Source of the DNA: Toxorhynchites rutilus septentrionalis
Taxonomy: Eukaryota > Arthropoda > Insecta > Diptera > Culicidae
DNA length: 64,000 bases
NCBI RefSeq assembly: GCF_029784135.1
Contig: NC_073745.1
Span: 78,679,569-78,743,568, forward strand
Direction of reading: 5' to 3'
Both the position numbers and the translations under genes were made by a program. Shown here piece by piece: positions 32,415 to 44,361 of this stretch. A model generated the notes under the pieces. The model searched no databases, was not told the DNA's origin, and saw nothing but the letters and a program-made list of their open reading frames with translations. Numbering within the stretch: the first letter of the stretch is position 1; each line of letters begins with the position of its first letter.

Positions 32415-34073
32415 GTGGGGAAGGAGGCACATTCGGACACTTTGTTTTCCTTGGTGTTTAATATTTCTTGTAAGCGCCAAGAATAATCCTGAATTCATCC
32501 TAGTTGTTATTTGGACATCGAAGTATCGTAAGAGGCATGCGTTGTTGAGATTCCGAATGGTTTATTCAAATTTTTGAAAATTGCCTTTAGGTCCGATTGT
32601 GCCCCATGTGTGGGGCAGTTTCGGACAACGAAAAAAAGCTTAACTAGCTTAATGAAAATTATGTGTTTTCAACAATTACTTCCATATTACATCCCATATA
32701 AGAGACTGAGATCAGATGCATTAACAAAACTTAAAACTTACCCATTTATTTCAAATTAAATTCAACACATACAGATAGAAAGAACTGATTAATTATTGAT
32801 TTAGAAGAACATGATTAAAAATACCGTGGCATCGCCGTAGTCTCAGAGCTTCAGCCTTTCTGCTCTCTTGTTTTGTAATGCCACTAGGGTTTGGCGTTTC
32901 TTTTTATTTATAGTCTTTTTGCATTCTTCTGTTTATCAGTATTTATCTGAGTCAGACAAAGAGCCAGTCAAAATTCGTGATTTTTGTTTCTGTTTTGCAG
33001 CATTATTGTATTATCCGATGAGTCAGTTGCTTCTTCCGCTCCAGTAAGTGAAATCATTTTATTTTTAAAACGTCATTTTTTTAAAAAACGTTTCTATAGA
33101 ATGGATAGCAACCCGTCATATTGAATTCAGCTAGGATATTACTCGGAGTGAAAGAAGCACTATAAGCCGGTGCAACTATACCTCCAAGGACGTGTATAGA
33201 AATAGTTTTTCCAAGGTGGTTCAGTAGCCAATCGTTCTAGGAAACTGAAAGCTTTTGCTTGAAAGTGCCTATAACTAAAACATCCAAACATTTGAGTGCA
33301 ATGAGGTGGAAAGGATACAAGAATTATGTCGTTTTCTCGGCAATATTTCATTGTTTTCGAAGTGCAATGGCTTTCGTGATTGTCGAGCAACAGCAAAATT
33401 GATTTCCCTATACTGCTTTTTTCTACCTTTTTCAAATGTTCCAGAACATTGAGAAACAGTTTTCTCGTCATCCAACCACTGGTTGGGCAATTGACAAGCC
33501 AAGAGACCTAGTTGGACCATCTATAAGCATAGAATTATGAAAACGTTTCGTTCGAAACTAGTTCGATAGATCTTTTCTTCATATTTTCGTTGATGCTGGA
33601 TCTATCGGTTCTCTTTTTGTAGATCCGAACCATCATTAGGTCTGAGAATCAGACTAAATTTATGTTTGTTAGTAAACAACAATCAAACACAAATTTTAAA
33701 AGTTATTAAACAGTGTTCGAATGTACCCCACCACCATCCGAAGACATATCATAATTTTATGTAATAAATAAGATAATTTTTTCCCCGTTGAATGTACGTT
33801 TTCATTTTAGTTACTAACTGAGGAGGTGTACCTAAACTTCTAAATCGTTCACAAAGGAATTGGGGAAATACTTACAACTTCAAGCTCAAAAGTTTCGAAA
33901 CGTGTATGAAGAAGGGCACTGTATTGTTTTTGAAAGTAATAAACGAACAGATGTTGTCAAACTATATGACAACTGGTGGTGGAAGGATTGCTCACTTACT
34001 TATATTTCTGATTTGGTGTAAAATTGTACCACTTAAACCACTTAAAACCACTCCGAAACTGTCCCCTTTCCCC
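32415..34073 (-). mobile_element. Pogo-like DNA transposon, internally deleted
   Basis: The left end is GTGGGGAAGGAGGCACATTC; the right end read inversely is GGGGAAAGGGGACAGTTTC, about 25 bases of imperfect inverted repeat. TA flanks both ends (32413-32414, 34074-34075). The word GGGGCA-TTTCGGAC recurs inside (32612-32625; 33720-33740). On the minus strand it carries pieces of a pogo/jerky-type transposase (33633-33160). About 1.66 kb. Confidence 0.65.
33160..33633 (-). pseudogene. Pogo-like transposase pseudogene
   Basis: The minus strand begins MVRIYKKRTDRSSINENM (33633), matching the start of the psq-type helix-turn-helix of pogo-like transposases. After a deletion it jumps to a DDE-domain part: GWMTRKLFLNVLEHL-like, ILLLLDNHESHCTSKTM (with a catalytic D), and ENDIILVSFPPHCTQM. 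The third acidic residue region is lost. Frames differ between the parts. Confidence 0.75.
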
Positions 34074-34075
34074 TA

Positions 34076-36513
34076 CGATGTAATCCGAGCAATCTTATAC
34101 GACTCCTCATTCTCAGGGTACACACCATGTGTGAGATTTTCGACCCGTCGTTACTCTTACATTGAATTTCTATCGTTTCTCAAGCGATTCCACCCAAACC
34201 AAGGTCAAACAATCGAACAGGAAATCGAATGGGGAATTTCATCTCAACGGTATATAAAAACTCTATTAATCAGCGCCCTCTTCCCCGCAATACATCCCGC
34301 ATTGGGCCAATCTTGCAAACGTTTGAATATTTCATTCTTAACTTTTTCATGAATGAATAGAGATTGGATCCCAAATATCATCAAATCAAGCCTCCGGCGG
34401 CTGCGGCTGGAAGGCGATGAAGCGAAGATAAAAACATGCCACGGATCAGCCCAACAATGGCCCCATGAATACGCTCATTCCAGTAGCCTGAAAATAGTTA
34501 ATTAACGATTTTTTCCACTCCCTAAACTCTCCTGGCCCATCCTCGGAATGTGAAACGGGGGAAAACAATTAGATGCTCCGCCGGTCTCGGTGGCCCAAAG
34601 TCGCCAATAGAGGGAAGGGTTTGGGATACAATAACAGTATCATCATCATTACGTGGTATAATTTCCGTGGTGCGAGATAGCGGACAGTTGTTTGGGAAGA
34701 AAATAACGATAAACAGGTCCCGAGAAGTGATTTTCCATCAACTTCTGTATTCACAAAGTTTTTATTTTTTCTACCACGACCTGTCGATATACACCCTGCC
34801 CCTGCTGCTAACCCTGTTGAACGCATCGAACCCGAAGTGTTTTCTTTTCCATTGATTGTCGGTGCTTTAACCGTTTATGATTGAGCCACGATCATCATTT
34901 TATCATTATTCACTTATTTTCAAATCTTTCCCACCCCTCAGCGCTTCCATGGTTTTTCGATGGCTGAGTATCTCCGTCTTGGAGTTAGGCCATCTTGTTT
35001 TAGCTACCAGTAAATTCTCTTCAGCAATGAGAGAATTGAAACAAAATAAAAGATCTTACCATCATTTCTCAAGAGACCGTAACAAACAATCCCTGCGACA
35101 GCACCGAAACTGGTATCTTATCCCGTTTGACCAGGATTTAATAGACCGCTACTGTGCTACCGACACTGATGATGCTAATGATGTGAAGGATCTTGACTGT
35201 GTCGGAAGAAGAAGAGCGGCACAGTGGAGGCAGCAAGATTCAACGATTGATGGATCAGTCTTTGTATTGACCGGGAGACTATCGATGATTCGAGCAGAAT
35301 ATAATAACACCTTATAAGAACATCGAGGTAATAAACACAATATTACCAACAAAAGGAAAGGTAGCAGCGGCCGCAACAGCTTCTCCAAGACATTAGAATT
35401 TAATGTGGATTCATCTCCGTCCGAATGGCTCATTGGTGGTGGCCCCACAAAAGACCGCAATCCACGGGGGATGGCGAGGAGGGAGAGAATACACGGGGTC
35501 CACAAAAGAATAGGACGAATGAAAAATTGCTTTTCGATCGGGTGGAAGAAAATTAGTCTAGATGTAATGTGCTATTTCCTCATCACTGTGGGATACGGAC
35601 ACACTGTTTGGATCGAGACGTTGAGCTGAAACATATTGACGGCTAGACCAGAAGCCTGGGGCGATTGATTTGGTTTTTAATGATTTCATATTATGTTTAT
35701 TGTTCCGAAATACAAATTCGATGTTATGAAGCATGGTAAAGATTTCCGGAATAAATACTGCTATGGTATAGACAACAAATATGATAAAACGATATCAGAA
35801 TATCTGGGAATTCCAGACAAAAACAAAAAGACTAGCCGAATTTCATGCCAACTCGACTGGCCATTGGCAGCAACATCTCAGATTGCAATGAAACGTTGTG
35901 GATGTGAAGAAAGCGGTCATATTAGCAACTTCACATACTTGAAATTTCCAAAAAAAGAATTTGACTATTCGCTGCGAAGGTCTTTCTTGATTTTCTACAA
36001 GAAAAAATAGCTCCACTCTTTTCAAAGTAAGAAATTTAGTTAATTGTTTAAATTTTCGTAAAACAAATACCGTAAAAATTTAAAAAAAATGTATTAAAAA
36101 TTGAGATTCATTTTTCTCAAAACGTTTTTTTTAAAACTTAAAAAAAAATATTACAATTTCCATCAAAAGTTTCAATTCAATCAAAATTCAATAAGATCAA
36201 AAACATTGTCGCTATCGTGACTTTAAACAAAATTATGATTAGTTGTAATTTTTTCAAAGAAAAGATGGAAAAGTTGTTAGAGAAACTTTTTTCTCTATGA
36301 AGCTGTTAGGGCGATTCATATCTATTATTTCAGAATTTAAGAAAAATCATATTTTTGAGGAAAATAAATTTAAATTTTCAAAATATGATTTGTGTCATTG
36401 TAAACAAACAATGCTTTAATCGATATTCTAGTGTGTAGGTATTGGTGACTACCATACACTTCATGATTTTCATATGTGTGTGTGCAAGCGCTGAGCGTAA
36501 ACAAATGTTTTCG
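34076..36513. other. Mostly unrecognised, lower-repeat DNA
   Basis: The section at about 34380-35640 is more GC-rich and lacks obvious transposon words. ORFs of 100-150 codons occur (34877-35317, 35149-35505 reverse, 35693-36010), but they overlap on opposite strands and show no domain. They could be chance, or hidden exons. 36010-36400 is A/T-run-rich. Confidence 0.45.
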
Positions 36514-36515
36514 TA

Positions 36516-37717
36516 TTTTCAACTGTCAAGTTTCTATAAGACCAGTTACATTTTCCGTTGTTTTAGTTGTTTTGATCAATTAAATCTGGCAAATGCCGAA
36601 GGGAAAAGTCCTTAAGGAGAGAGAAGAAAGACAAATCGATGCATTTCACCAATAAAATGTTGGTATCAGAGAAATTTCTCGTCGGATTGGACGATCCCAT
36701 CAAGTAGTGCTCAATTATTTGGCGAATCCTCAAGGATACGGTAAGAAGGAGAGAGCTCCACGTGAATCGAATCTCTCTGACCGGGAAAAACGGGAAAGCG
36801 CTAGAACCGGTTGGAATACCTCTATATCGCATGTGCAAATAGAGTATTTTTTAAACTACTCAACTGCTCGGGTGACAATTCGTCAAATTTTGTTAAAAGA
36901 TCCTCATATAAATAAGGCTTAAAAGGTTAACACTCCTCATCTTACACCATCTCACATCGGATGACGTCTGAGTTTTGCCAAAGCTCACATGAACCGACAG
37001 TGGGACATGGTGGTTGTGGCAAAGAATGTTTCCAACAGAATTTTGCTATAAACCATAACGAAAAGTTCTTCAATGTATAGGTTAATTTCACAGACGAAAA
37101 AAAGTTCAATTTGGATGGTCCTGATGGTTTCAACGAGTACTGGCGTGATTTAAGGAAGAAGGAACAGTATTTTTCAACCAGGAATTTTGGTGGAGGCTCG
37201 TGTATGGTTTGGCCGGGATTCTGTGCAACCGGAAAGCTCAAGATAGCTTTCACATCGTTCAAGGGTTACATAGATGTTCTGGAATCCCCTCTCCTACCGT
37301 TTTTGCGTGGATATCGTTACAAAAAATTCACATTCCAACAAAACAATGCTACTATTCATACCAGCAAGGAAACTAAGTAATGGACTAAGGACCAAAAACT
37401 TAATTTTTTGGACTAGTCGGCTCGCTCGCCAGACTTGAATCCTGTTGAAAATCTTAGGGGGGGTCCTTGTACGCAGAATCAACACTGAGGGAAAACGGTA
37501 TACCACGATTGAAGAGCTCGAAGTCGCAATATCGGAAAAATGGAAAAGAACGAGAAATCCGTTCAGCAGAATTTGGTAAATTTTCAAGGTCCTAAATCTA
37601 AATGGCAAGGTTACTAAGGTTACTAACTGACATGTAAATCAGCCGATCGTTTTGAATTCTTCATTGGTAATACTTATGAATTTTGAAGTGGTCTTATAGA
37701 AACTGGACAGCTGAAAT
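36516..37717 (+). mobile_element. Tc3-like DD34E transposon, dead
   Basis: The inverted ends are TTTCAACTGTCAAGTTTCTA near 36517 and the inverse of GAAACTGGACAGCTGAAAT near 37702, about 28 bases with few mismatches, flanked by TA (36514-36515, 37718-37719). 1.2 kb, containing one decayed transposase gene on the plus strand. Confidence 0.85.
36593..37590 (+). pseudogene. Tc3-like transposase pseudogene
   Basis: It starts MPKGKVLKEREERQIDAFHQ, followed by a stop and GIREISRRIGRSHQVVLNYL (helix-turn-helix). Later come TDEKKFNLDGPDGF (first D), YWRDLRKKEQ, FGGGSCMVW, then QQNNATIHTS, in which the second catalytic aspartate is replaced by N, and SARSPDLNPVENL (E), at DD34E spacing. Stops and frame changes occur throughout. 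Family assignment rests on the start and the DPDGF-YW-DLR block, which are typical of Tc3/Tc1 transposases. Confidence 0.85.
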
Positions 37718-37719
37718 TA

Positions 37720-38209
37720 TCATATTTAAACACAATAAATAAGCAAACAACTTTTGAACAAAATCTACGTTAAATATACTTTATTATGAATGAAATGTGA
37801 AAGTGAGTTAGATATTTATGCTGCCGGAAATGACGGTGTGTATTCTTATTCGATAAACAAACGTGAAACGCTCGTGACTCATCTATTCTATCCTCTTCTA
37901 TTGTGTTCCATTAAGATGGAAAATGTCATAGCACTATATCGTGACGGAGCAATTCAGAAATATCAGTGGAATCAAGCATTTCGTAGCATATTTTCTTGAG
38001 TATGATTATGGCTCATTCTTTTAGAAAGGTCACACGAATATGCGTGGATGGGATCTATCACAGGCTGAGGAATGGAGTGTTATAGACGATTACCGCCGAT
38101 AAAAATAAAAATAAACAAACCACTCATTGTCTTAATTCAACGCTAAATATATGTAAAGAATTGTTACTCGACGTTATTTGATTACCTAAGAGGCATATTC
38201 CTGACCTTA
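37720..38209. other. Non-coding, nothing recognised
   Basis: Short ORFs only, no repeat words shared with the rest of the window that I could find. Confidence 0.4.
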
Positions 38210-38395
38210 ACTTAACTATTTTTCTAAACAACCTCGCCTTTCCGTTAAAACTTTATCCACTATATAAAATTATTATCAGACACAACATTCGTTCAAGATT
38301 TTCCCCACTTGCAGTTAATGTGTTACTCTGTTACATAGAACACCTATTTCATATGGAAGAGCGTGTTTGTTACACCCGAAAATCTATTATCATTT
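38210..38395 (+). repeat. H-family fragment
   Basis: AATTATTATCAGACACAACA, TTCGTTCAAGATTTTCCCC, ACTTGCAGTTAATGTGTTAC and TGTTACATAGAACACC follow the same order as 24490-24560 and 30950-31015. Both ends are missing. Confidence 0.65.
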
Positions 38396-39610
38396 TCACT
38401 TCAAAGAAATGGGACTCAAAGCTCAGTGTCGTTTATGACGAATTGTGTGACAAAATTACTACATTTGCACCACTCGGCTGGACTTGAGTGAGACGGATCT
38501 GGAATTTCCGATAAAATTAAATTATTGATTTCTTCTGGGCGTATTTCAACAAATCAAACTAAAAATGGGTGTATGAGGCAATCCCCGCTTCTACTTCTCA
38601 GCCGAATGCATTCTACAACGTGTGAGATCGAATACGTCAAATGTTGTTATAAAGCTCAATAAAGACACCATTTTTTTGTTTACACACACGTGCTGTAATG
38701 TCATGAAAATGTATTGCGTTTTGGCCTGACAATAGCAAAGGCTGTGCCTGCGTTGCTCATGATAGCGTCTCGTAAGAGAATGCTTCGTAGGAATCGCAGC
38801 CGTTCGCTCTCTACCTTCGAGTAAACGTCGTTCTATGATGTCGTGGGTTGTTGCGACAACCCACGACATCATAGAACGACGCTGTCCTGACCATGTCGAG
38901 TCGTCATACAATCCACATTAAATTCCTTCGAGCTCTCACCACTCTCTTGCTTGTTTGGTCTCCTGTAACCGCATGTTCATATGTATTGATTTAAAATGAG
39001 AATTGACGTTCATATTGAATGTAGTAATTGTGGCGAGATCTCGTTGTTTAATGTTTATGCAATATCCGTCTTGTCTGTTCAGAACGGCCGGGGATTTTTT
39101 CGTCAAAAAATGTCTTTCTCTGGATTATTGTTTCTCTTTTCGAATCACAATTTCTCGCGTCGTTCGGCAGTTGCCTACCATGATTCCAGTAACATCTTCA
39201 ACAGCGCATGCGAATGTGCATGATCTATAGCGTGATTATCATTTCGCGATCCTAGCATGTGTGATTTGAAGAATTTTCAATAATTCATTGTACTCATTCA
39301 AACAGGCTTTCAGTTCTCTGGCTATGCACCTGGCTTTAGACGAATTGAAGATGAAATGTGTGGTTAAAAGTTCAAAGAAGCAGATGTCTATCATCTAACA
39401 ACGTATATAAATTCGTTCTGTATGAAAAACAAACGACGATTAAATTATTTTGATATTTTTCATACATAAATACTACAATCGCTAGTTCTATCATATATAG
39501 TTTACGAACTATTCTCATGTCTGTTTTTTTTGTGCATGATTTCACAGAAATCGGTCGAGCCTTTTCGAAAGAGTTCGACCTCGAACATCGTGACACGAGA
39601 TTTTTATATA
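38396..39610. other. Non-coding; contains a perfect hairpin
   Basis: Apart from the hairpin at 38826-38881 I see no feature. Short ORFs on both strands (38591-38911, 38996-39230) have no recognisable domain. Confidence 0.4.
38826..38881. repeat. Perfect 26-bp-stem hairpin
   Basis: The left arm starts CGTCGTTCTATGATGTCG and the right arm ends CGACATCATAGAACGACG; 26 bases pair without mismatch around the loop TGCG. It lies in otherwise unique-looking sequence. A perfect stem is longer than expected by chance. It could be a small foldback insertion, a replication-template-switch inversion or a hairpin RNA source. Confidence 0.9.
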
Positions 39611-39906
39611 TATACAATCATTCTATGCCAACCCGATATAGTGGTTCCCAGATTTTCGTCAAAAGTGGTTATTTTGTTCATTATCGCAAAACATTAGACC
39701 CATATTTTTTATTTTTTGTTAGTGTGCCCATATCCATTCTAGGGTGGTCCGAAATTTTCCACTTTTTCTTAAAAAAGACTTTTTTTTAATTCATAACTTT
39801 TGAACCACTGAACCGATTTAGATAATCGACATATCAATTTGAAGCCAATGAGCCAATGATGTTCTTTCATTAAAAAATATTGAACTTGGAAAATAAACGA
39901 ATAATA

Positions 39907-41196
39907 ACGGGTGTTAAATAAAAAATGAGAATTTTTTCATGCCTTTGAGTAACTCAAATAAAGAGCGTAAAATTTTCTTTCTCCAACAAAATTGCTCTTT
40001 GGGCTCCCTAGAAACAGTAGGCGTGTTTGGTTTTGCTAGTTTGAATTTAGTCAAAGTAAAGATGGCGTCGAAACAGCACGTGCTCCGCGAACGCATTGTA
40101 CGGTTCTACGAAACGCATTTCCAGCAAGGAAAAAAATTCACGGTGGCACATTTTAAGGAAGAAAATGTACCTGTCAGTACGGTATATCGTATCCTGGGTT
40201 CCCTGAACGTAGAGCGGAAGGTCGGAAGTGGTCGTCCGGTGACGATAATGACGAAGCAGAGGAAGACATCGTTAAAGAAGCTGTTTGACAACAAGGACGC
40301 AACCAGCCTGCGTGACGCCGGTCGGAAATATGGCTGCTCCCACGTATTGATCCATCGGACCCTCAAGATGGAAGGAATCGTCTGCAGGAAGAAGACGAGG
40401 TCGCCGGAGTACACGGAGGAGCAGATTGAGACGGTTAAATCACAGTGTCGGTGGATGACCAAAAAATACCGCGGGACGTCTTTCGTTCTGGACGACGAAA
40501 GCTATATTCTGCTGTCCAAAACGCATATTCAAGGAAATGATAATTACTACTCCAGCGACAAGTCATCCACACCGCCTGAAGTGAAATACAAGTTCAAGCA
40601 CAAGTTAGAAAAAAAGGTTATGTTGTACATCGCCATTTCCGACTGGGACATTTCAAAGCCTTGGTTTAAGCCGAGCGGTCTGGCAATCAACCAACAAATC
40701 TATCGAGAAGAGTGCCTCGATAAAATCCTGCTGCCGTTCCTGAACGAGCATCACGCGGATGGGAAGTACGTCTTCTGGCCGGACAAGGCGTCTTCCCATT
40801 ACGCCAAGAAGTCGCTGGCGTATCTTGAGGAGAAAAAGTACCGTTCGTGCCGAAAGATCGTAACCCAACAAACTTGCCCCAGTGCCGCCCAATAGAGGAT
40901 TTCTTTGGCTCACTCAGTGCCCTAGTGTATAAAAACAATTGGAGGGCCAAGGGCACGAAGCAACTGACTACAAGAATCCGGAATTGTATCCGGAAAATGG
41001 ACGTAAGTGCCGTACAACGTTCTTGTGAGAGCATCGCGACAAAGTTGCGTCGAACAGCAGACCACGGCCCTTACTCAAACATTCTCTGACATTTTTTTGA
41101 AGAAAATACATTATTAATAAAAAATACTGAAATCGATGAAAAAAAAAATTTTTTATATGTGATTGAAAAAATTCTTATTTTTTATTTAACACCCGT
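39907..41196 (+). mobile_element. DD37E (ITmD37E-type) transposon, E type
   Basis: The ends are ACGGGTGTTAAATAAAAAAT and the inverse ATTTTTTATTTAACACCCGT, about 33 bases of inverted repeat, with TA on both sides (39905-39906, 41197-41198). 1290 bases. One transposase gene with a single frameshift. It is inserted in the left half of the F foldback. Confidence 0.9.
40062..41089 (+). pseudogene. DD37E transposase (E type), one frameshift
   Basis: The start MASKQHVLRERIVRFYE at 40062 is preferred over the upstream in-frame ATG at 39939, which lies close to the terminal repeat. Residues 1-110 are helix-turn-helix (VSTVYRILGSL; LRDAGRKYGCSHVLIHR). The catalytic domain has FVLDDESYILL (first D) and FWPDKASSHYAKKS (second D). 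A one-base deletion after LEEKK (near 40838) shifts the frame; the other frame reads FVPKDRNPTNLPQCRPIEDFFG with the E, 37 residues after the second D, and ends at NIL (41089). Otherwise the gene is complete, so it died recently or the base is a sequencing error. Confidence 0.87.
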
Positions 41197-42350
41197 TATT
41201 TTCGTTATTATTGATTGTAGTCGTTATTTATTGTTTTCATGGGTTTTGACCAGAGGGCGCTATATTTTTTGTATTTTTTTTTGAAAGCTGAGGGTTTTCT
41301 ACATAAAATATCTCGATATCGGAGATGCTATTTTTTCGTTTTTGAGATATGATTTTTCAAAGTTTACGTATGGCTCGAAAAAACAATTTTTCCCTCTTTT
41401 TCGCACTACAAAAATTCATAACTGTTGAACTACTGGACCGATTCAGGTAATCGATGTATCAAATTAAAGCTTATGAGTTAGTTATTTGATAAAAGATCGC
41501 TTTTGCGAAGAAAATCGGGTTTTTGTGATTATTGATTGAGTTAGTTTTTCATGGTTTTCTCGGTTAAAGATAGAGGGCGCTATATTTTTTGAATATTTTT
41601 CCTGGAAAGCTGAGGTACATAATATATCCGAAAATCAGAAAGATGTTATTTTTCGTTTTTGAGTTATTATTTTTCAAATTTAACATGTTTTAAATCTTCA
41701 TTCAATATTCCTATGTGACTAGACAAGACCTATGTGACTAGAATCCAATCTTTCCGCAAGTGAGATATTTTTTAAAAGAAGGTTAGCTAATTGTATTCAA
41801 TTTAATATGTCGATCATCTGGATCGGTTCAGTAGTTCAAATGTTTTTGATTTTTTGCAAAAATTCATTTTTGGATAAAAGGGGAAACATGATTTTTCGGA
41901 CCAGCGGTTAGCTTTGAAAAATTATATCTAAAAAACGAAAAAAATGGCATCTCTAATTCCCCAGATTTCAAGAAAAAGTATAAAAATATATAGCGCCCAC
42001 TAGTCCAAAGCCATGAAAACAATAAACAACGATTACAATCAATAATTATGAAAAGAAAATCCATTTTTATGACAAATTCATCATTTTTGAATGAAGGCTA
42101 ACTTATTGGCTTCAATTTGATAGGTCGATCATTCAAATCGGTTCTGTGGTTCAAAAGTAATACATTTTTGAACAATGTCATTTTTGGGAAATAGTGGAAA
42201 AAATATTCAGACAACCCTAAAATAGAAATGGGCACCTCAATAAAAAACTAAAAAAAATACGGGTATAATGTTTTGCGATAGAGAACAAAATTACCACTTT
42301 TGACCAAAATCTGAGAACCACTATATTGGGTTGGCATGGAATGGTTGTAT

Positions 42351-43070
42351 AGATATATATTTTTTATTTCTATTTTGTAAATTTTCTCATTATTTTTTCC
42401 ATTTTCCTAAAATCTATAATTGTATTGTATTGAATGCTCGTGAAAAGTGCCCCCAAACCATATCACCAGCACTACCTATATGTTTCACTATGAGAGCTAT
42501 GAAAACGTAGTTTTCCTTTTTTTTCACTCAATTCACTCAACCCACCATACTTAATTGGATTGGAAATGAAAAGTTGAGAAAATAATGCATAATTACAGAA
42601 AGTAAAATTTTTAAAATTAAAATAAGTTTTTTGGTATTCCGAAATTTTGGAATTTTTTATTTTTAGATACATAAGAACATGATTTTCATTTAAATGTACC
42701 TGTTTTGATGTGTTTCTTTTTCAAAATTTTAGAGCGTTATGCGGTACATGTTTTTAATAATTTGAAATTTTGAAATTATATAATTAGGTTTTGAAACACA
42801 GCATTGTTTTGAAATGTGTTCGTACGTGTTTTTCTATATTTAAGTTTTTTCTCATAATGTATCGAGGATTTAACTTACTATTTTAAGGAAATACCTGAAT
42901 AGTGCTATGAAAAATGTTTCGATGACTGTTTTTTTTTATGAAAAAGTATATTGATTCAGAAGGGTCATATTTGGAAGGCGATAATACAATAAATTTTCAC
43001 GAAGATAATTTTCGTGATAAATAAAGCATTTTCTTTCAAAACGTAAATTGCCGATATAAATTCAACAGAA
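42351..43070. other. AT-rich non-coding stretch
   Basis: A and T runs, no ORF above 70 codons with any motif, no repeat recognised. Confidence 0.45.
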
Positions 43071-43072
43071 TA

Positions 43073-44359
43073 AAGGGTGTGTCACATCAAATTGCATCAG
43101 GAAAAAACGCTGTAGAAATTTAATTTTTAGGAATTATATCTTCAGCTTTCGCTTATAATCAGATAAGATTGTATAGATCACGTTGGCCATGATTCACTGT
43201 CAATTTATCGTAAATTTGGAAAAATGTCGTCGAACGAAAAAGAGCGTCGTGAATTAATCCTGCGCACTCAGTTCGAGAATCCGGAGTTGTTACATCGAGA
43301 TATCGGTAAGATGCTGGGAATCGTCCAATCCACGGTCAGCAGAGTACTAAAACGATACTTCGAGAACCTAACCATCGACCGGAAGGTGCAGAACGGCAAA
43401 AATGGATGCTCCGTCAGTGAAAAAGATCACAAGCGCGTAGTTAAGCAGTTTAGACGTGATCCGAGAAGTTCGGTCCGGGATGTCGCCAATAAGCTGAATT
43501 TGTCAAGTTCATTCGTCCAGCGGACCAAGCAGCGGGAGGGCCTGCGTACATACATGGTTCAGAAGGCTCCTAACTGGGACTAAATGCTAAACATGGTGGG
43601 GAAGACGCGAGCCCGGAAGCTGTACACCGAAATGCTGACGAAGCCGCATTGCCTGGTAATGGACGACGAAACCTACGTCAAAGCGGACTTTCGTCAGCTG
43701 TCGGGCCTGTTGTTCTTCTCCGCAGAGGACAAATTCAGCGTTCCGGAGGAGTTTCGCAAGCAGAAACTATCCAAGTTTGCCAAAAAGTACATGGTGTGGC
43801 AAGCGATCTGCTCTTGCGGAAAGCGGAGCGCCCCCTTCGTGATGACCGGCACGGTAAACGGGCAGGTTTACCTCAAGGAGTGCCTACAGAAGCGCTTACT
43901 ACCACTATTGAAGCAGCACGAGGGCCCGACCATCTTCTGGTCGGATCTCGCTTCGTGCCACTATTCAAAGGACGTGTTGGAGTGGTACGAAGCCAACGGG
44001 GTCACCTTCGTGCCAAAGGAAATGAACCCGCCCAACGCGCCGGAGCTTCGCCTAATAGAGAAATATTGGGCGATTATGAAGCAGGCCCTCCGGAAGAACC
44101 CAAAAGTTGTCAAATCGGAGGCGGACTTCAATGGATTTCTTTTCAAAAAAAACTACAACCTGACGTTGTACAGAACCTTATGGACGGGTGAAAGAGGAAG
44201 GTGCGAGCATACGGGCTTGGGCTCGAATGAATAAAAAGAAAATGCCAAAAGTTGTTTAATAGTTTTTATTTTACTGTCTAAAGTTTTCAATATGATCGGT
44301 CTACTGGGCGAATTTCTACAGCGTTTTTTCCGTGATGCAATTTGATGTGACACACCCTT
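43073..44359 (+). mobile_element. DD37E (ITmD37E-type) transposon, B copy 2
   Basis: The ends AAGGGTGTGTCACATCAAAT and TTTGATGTGACACACCCTT are flanked by TA (43071-43072, 44360-44361). It is very similar to the copy at 26967-28263, but in the opposite orientation and with a nonsense codon in the transposase. Confidence 0.9.
43224..44234 (+). pseudogene. DD37E transposase (B copy 2) with a nonsense codon
   Basis: It starts MSSNEKERRELILRTQFEN. TAA at 43581-43583 replaces the E of NRDERQ seen in copy 1 (here NWD then stop), with several substitutions clustered around it. The frame then continues unchanged from MLNMVGKTRARK through LVMDDETYVKADF, FWSDLASCHYSK and LRLIEKYW. The second-D motif is FWSD rather than FWPD, and near the C-terminus the sequence departs (DFNGFLFKKNYN) and the ORF runs 15 residues longer. 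Inactive. Confidence 0.87.
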
Positions 44360-44361
44360 TA

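Larger units (their letters stand above)
39614..42350. mobile_element. F foldback element (inverted tandem units)
   Basis: The left arm (39614-39906) begins ATTCTATGCCAACCCGATAT and pairs with the right end, reading ATATTGGGTTGGCATGGAAT near 42335. Shared words in inverse orientation are AGTGGTTCTCAGATTTT, TTTTGTTC-TCGCAAAACATTA, CCGTATTTTTT and CATAACTTTTGAACCAC. The right part (41197-42067) consists of further units of about 250-300 bases, first in one and then in the opposite orientation (GAGGGCGCTATATTTTTTG near 41251 and 41574; its inverse near 41981). A DD37E transposon is inserted in the left half. A half copy lies at 22755-23340. No gene of its own. Confidence 0.75.

Noticed and set aside
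34877..35505. Host gene at 35 kb
   Set aside because: ORFs of 118-146 codons overlap on opposite strands with no motif; GC content alone is not enough.
43649..44191. 180-codon ORF overlapping the DD37E transposase
   Set aside because: It is an alternative frame of the transposase; a matching out-of-frame ORF exists in the 27-kb copy for the same reason.
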